Shown here: in pieces, positions 6,196 to 6,990 of the stretch
Layout: each line of letters starts with the position of its first letter
How positions within the stretch are numbered: the stretch's first letter is position 1
Assembly: GCA_029880275.1 (NCBI GenBank)
Contig: JAOUOQ010000100.1
Coordinates: forward strand, 1 to 6,990
DNA from: Candidatus Aminicenantota bacterium
Lineage (GTDB): Bacteria; Acidobacteriota; B3-B38; Guanabaribacteriales; B3-B38
Reading direction: 5' to 3'
Length of the DNA stretch: 6,990 nt
Notes under the pieces: generated by a model
Told to the model about the DNA's origin: nothing
The model's input: only the letters and a program-made list of their open reading frames with translations
Databases searched by the model: none
Translations under genes and position numbers: made by a program

Positions 6196-6280
6196 GGGAG
6201 AGTCCAATGCTTGGCCGCCCAGCCCATTTTATGGGTATACCTCCCAAGCAACTTATTTTGGACTCTCCCTATTATTTTTA
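6196..6280 (+). ncRNA. Candidate small structured RNA, three stacked helices with U-rich 3' end
   Basis: Three nested helices can be read by eye. P1 is 13 perfect base pairs, agggagagtccaa (6195-6207) with ttggactctccct (6258-6270). P2 is 7 pairs, tgcttgg (6208-6214) with ccaagca (6244-6250), directly stacked on P1. P3 is gcccat (6222-6227) with atgggt (6231-6236), one G-U pair, closing a ttt loop. A symmetric internal loop of 7+7 bases (6215-6221 and 6237-6243) separates P2 and P3, and a 7-base bulge (6251-6257) lies on the 3' side between P2 and P1. The U-rich run attattttta (6271-6280) follows P1 as in an intrinsic terminator. With the promoter at 6161-6189 the unit is complete: start, fold, end, about 84 nt. 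It matches no RNA family I recognise. The alternative is a small inverted-repeat element (MITE-like), since P1 also resembles terminal inverted repeats; I see no target-site duplication around it. Confidence 0.5.
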
Positions 6281-6576
6281 TATGCTATTAGGAACGGACT
6301 AAATTAAGCCCCTCACTGTTCACCTGAAAAAGCAATAACCCGCTTTAAGCTGAAGTAAATGGCTGGCTTTTATATTATTACCTTTACCAGGAGGGCATAA
6401 GAAGAAAAGCTATCAAGAGGTCTTGATGGAGGCTCTATGCTTTTGGGGCCACTATCAAGCGCCATAACCACAATGGCTGATTTAAAAGCCGTAACAAGCC
6501 TCCTTATTTCATAAATTTTTGCAGCGAGCCATGAAGAAAATTATTTTGTATAATATTTCCATTGTATCAATCTTGA
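6281..6576. other. Stretch without a recognisable gene; minor inverted repeats
   Basis: About 300 bases between the candidate RNA and the methyltransferase end. Seen here: hairpin atcaaga-gg-tcttgat (6412-6427); ggaggct (6428-6434) paired with agcctcc (6497-6503), enclosing gccat/atggc (6461-6465 with 6473-6477); and the direct repeat ctatcaag at 6410 and 6452. The minus frame from 6540 to 6370 is open for 56 codons without a good start. Nothing here is firm enough to call a gene. Confidence 0.5.
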
Positions 6577-6990
6577 TCATTTTTGTAAAACCAATATATC
6601 TTCGACTCCTATCTTTCCTTTATCAGCTTTAGATAAACCATGCTCAATGACATCTGCTACTTTAAAACCTACAGATTTTCCTAGATCAGCTAGTATAGAT
6701 GATGTTTCTATCGTTTGTTCTAGTCCATTTATTATCCATTTATGATATTTGCTCACTACCATTAAATAATACTTGTTATTTCGTAAAACACGATAACACT
6801 CCTCAAATGAAAGTTTCATCATCTTCAAGTAGTTTTCGATAACTCTTGATTTATAAATTCTCTGGGATTCCTGCAATAGTTTTATAAGTTTTAAACTTGA
6901 TGGAGGCAATTGAATAGAGAAATATCTATCACTTACAAAGAGCGGCAATGTTTCATACTTTTTTTCGTCTCTGTGTTTAGCCTCATAAAA
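6577..6990 (-). CDS. Probable DNA methyltransferase (N4/N6 type), C-terminal part, cut by window edge
   Basis: The frame is open to the right edge, so only the last 137 residues are visible; the TTG at 6948 is internal, not the start. The visible part carries a class I S-adenosylmethionine methyltransferase core end. SFEECYRVLRNNKYYLMVV matches the usual 'F-x-E-x-x-RVLKPGG-Y-x-x-VV' strand region with NN in place of the usual GG. A loop, then LADLGKSVGFK-x-x-DVIEH and a final IGVEDILVLQK follow, the ending typical of restriction-modification or orphan DNA methylases of the N4-cytosine/N6-adenine type. The catalytic (D/N/S)PP(Y/F/W) motif and SAM pocket would lie outside the window, so neither the target base nor activity can be judged. 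The DNA is A/T-rich (about 32% G+C in three lines counted) against 50-57% in the genes to the left, suggesting transfer. No terminator is obvious. Confidence 0.6.
   Translation of the reverse strand, partial: FYEAKHRDEKKYETLPLFVSDRYFSIQLPPSSLKLIKLLQESQRIYKSRVIENYLKMMKLSFEECYRVLRNNKYYLMVVSKYHKWIINGLEQTIETSSILADLGKSVGFKVADVIEHGLSKADKGKIGVEDILVLQK

Noticed and set aside
6032..6247. 71-residue minus-strand frame
   Set aside because: It starts inside the inverted-repeat element, runs across two strong promoters, has no ribosome site and resembles no family; the RNA reading explains the bases better.
6195..6280. Twister ribozyme, suggested by TCCCAAGC and CCAATGC within the element
   Set aside because: In twister TCCCAAGC lies in a closed hairpin loop with pseudoknot partners; here part of it forms the P2 helix and no flanking stem closes it.
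6425..6466. 13-residue plus-strand frame (MEALCFWGHYQAP) after an agagg-like ribosome site
   Set aside because: Too short, inside a hairpin-rich stretch and without a gene downstream to make it a leader peptide.
1..6990. CRISPR array, tRNA or rRNA genes, complete insertion sequence
   Set aside because: No regularly spaced repeats, no cloverleaf or rRNA landmarks, and no transposase motif seen on either strand.

Overview
The window looks like a chromosomal piece of a Gram-negative bacterium. The peptidoglycan enzymes point to the deltaproteobacterial/Desulfobacterota side or a neighbouring phylum: an exported AMIN plus Amidase_3 amidase with a TPR-like front half, and an SLT lytic transglycosylase carrying DUF4124-like segments. 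This is inference from protein architecture; no marker gene in the window fixes the taxon.

Layout. Positions 1-242 (minus) hold the N-terminal part of a DUF502-type membrane protein, cut by the window edge. It is the second gene of a leftward operon whose first gene is pgsA (261-860, minus). A 188-bp divergent spacer separates pgsA from a rightward sodium/calcium exchanger-family membrane protein (1049-2113). The spacer holds two good sigma-70-type promoters and a 14-bp perfect palindrome at the predicted pgsA transcription start. The exchanger converges on a leftward N-acetylmuramoyl-L-alanine amidase (2196-3848), which has its own promoter. Upstream of that are a lytic transglycosylase (4018-4770) and an endonuclease/exonuclease/phosphatase-family protein (4823-5785), both leftward and probably co-transcribed.

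From about 5786 to the right edge the character changes. There are roughly 790 bases without a convincing protein gene, then the C-terminal part of a probable DNA methyltransferase (6577-6990, minus) in DNA near 32% G+C, against 50-57% in the housekeeping genes. Inside the gene-poor stretch sits a compact element with a near-consensus promoter (6161-6189). Its predicted start falls at the base of a 76-nt three-helix fold (13, 7 and 6 bp) followed by a U-rich run. I read it as an unrecognised small RNA gene, with a small inverted-repeat mobile element as the alternative. A second near-consensus promoter (6042-6070) fires leftward from the same region toward the nuclease. Its spacer is an 18-bp sequence found again at the amidase promoter.

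Functionally the left 5.8 kb is about the cell envelope: phosphatidylglycerol synthesis, a cation exchanger, and two exported peptidoglycan hydrolases that cut different bonds (amide and glycosidic). The right end looks like accessory, probably acquired, DNA.
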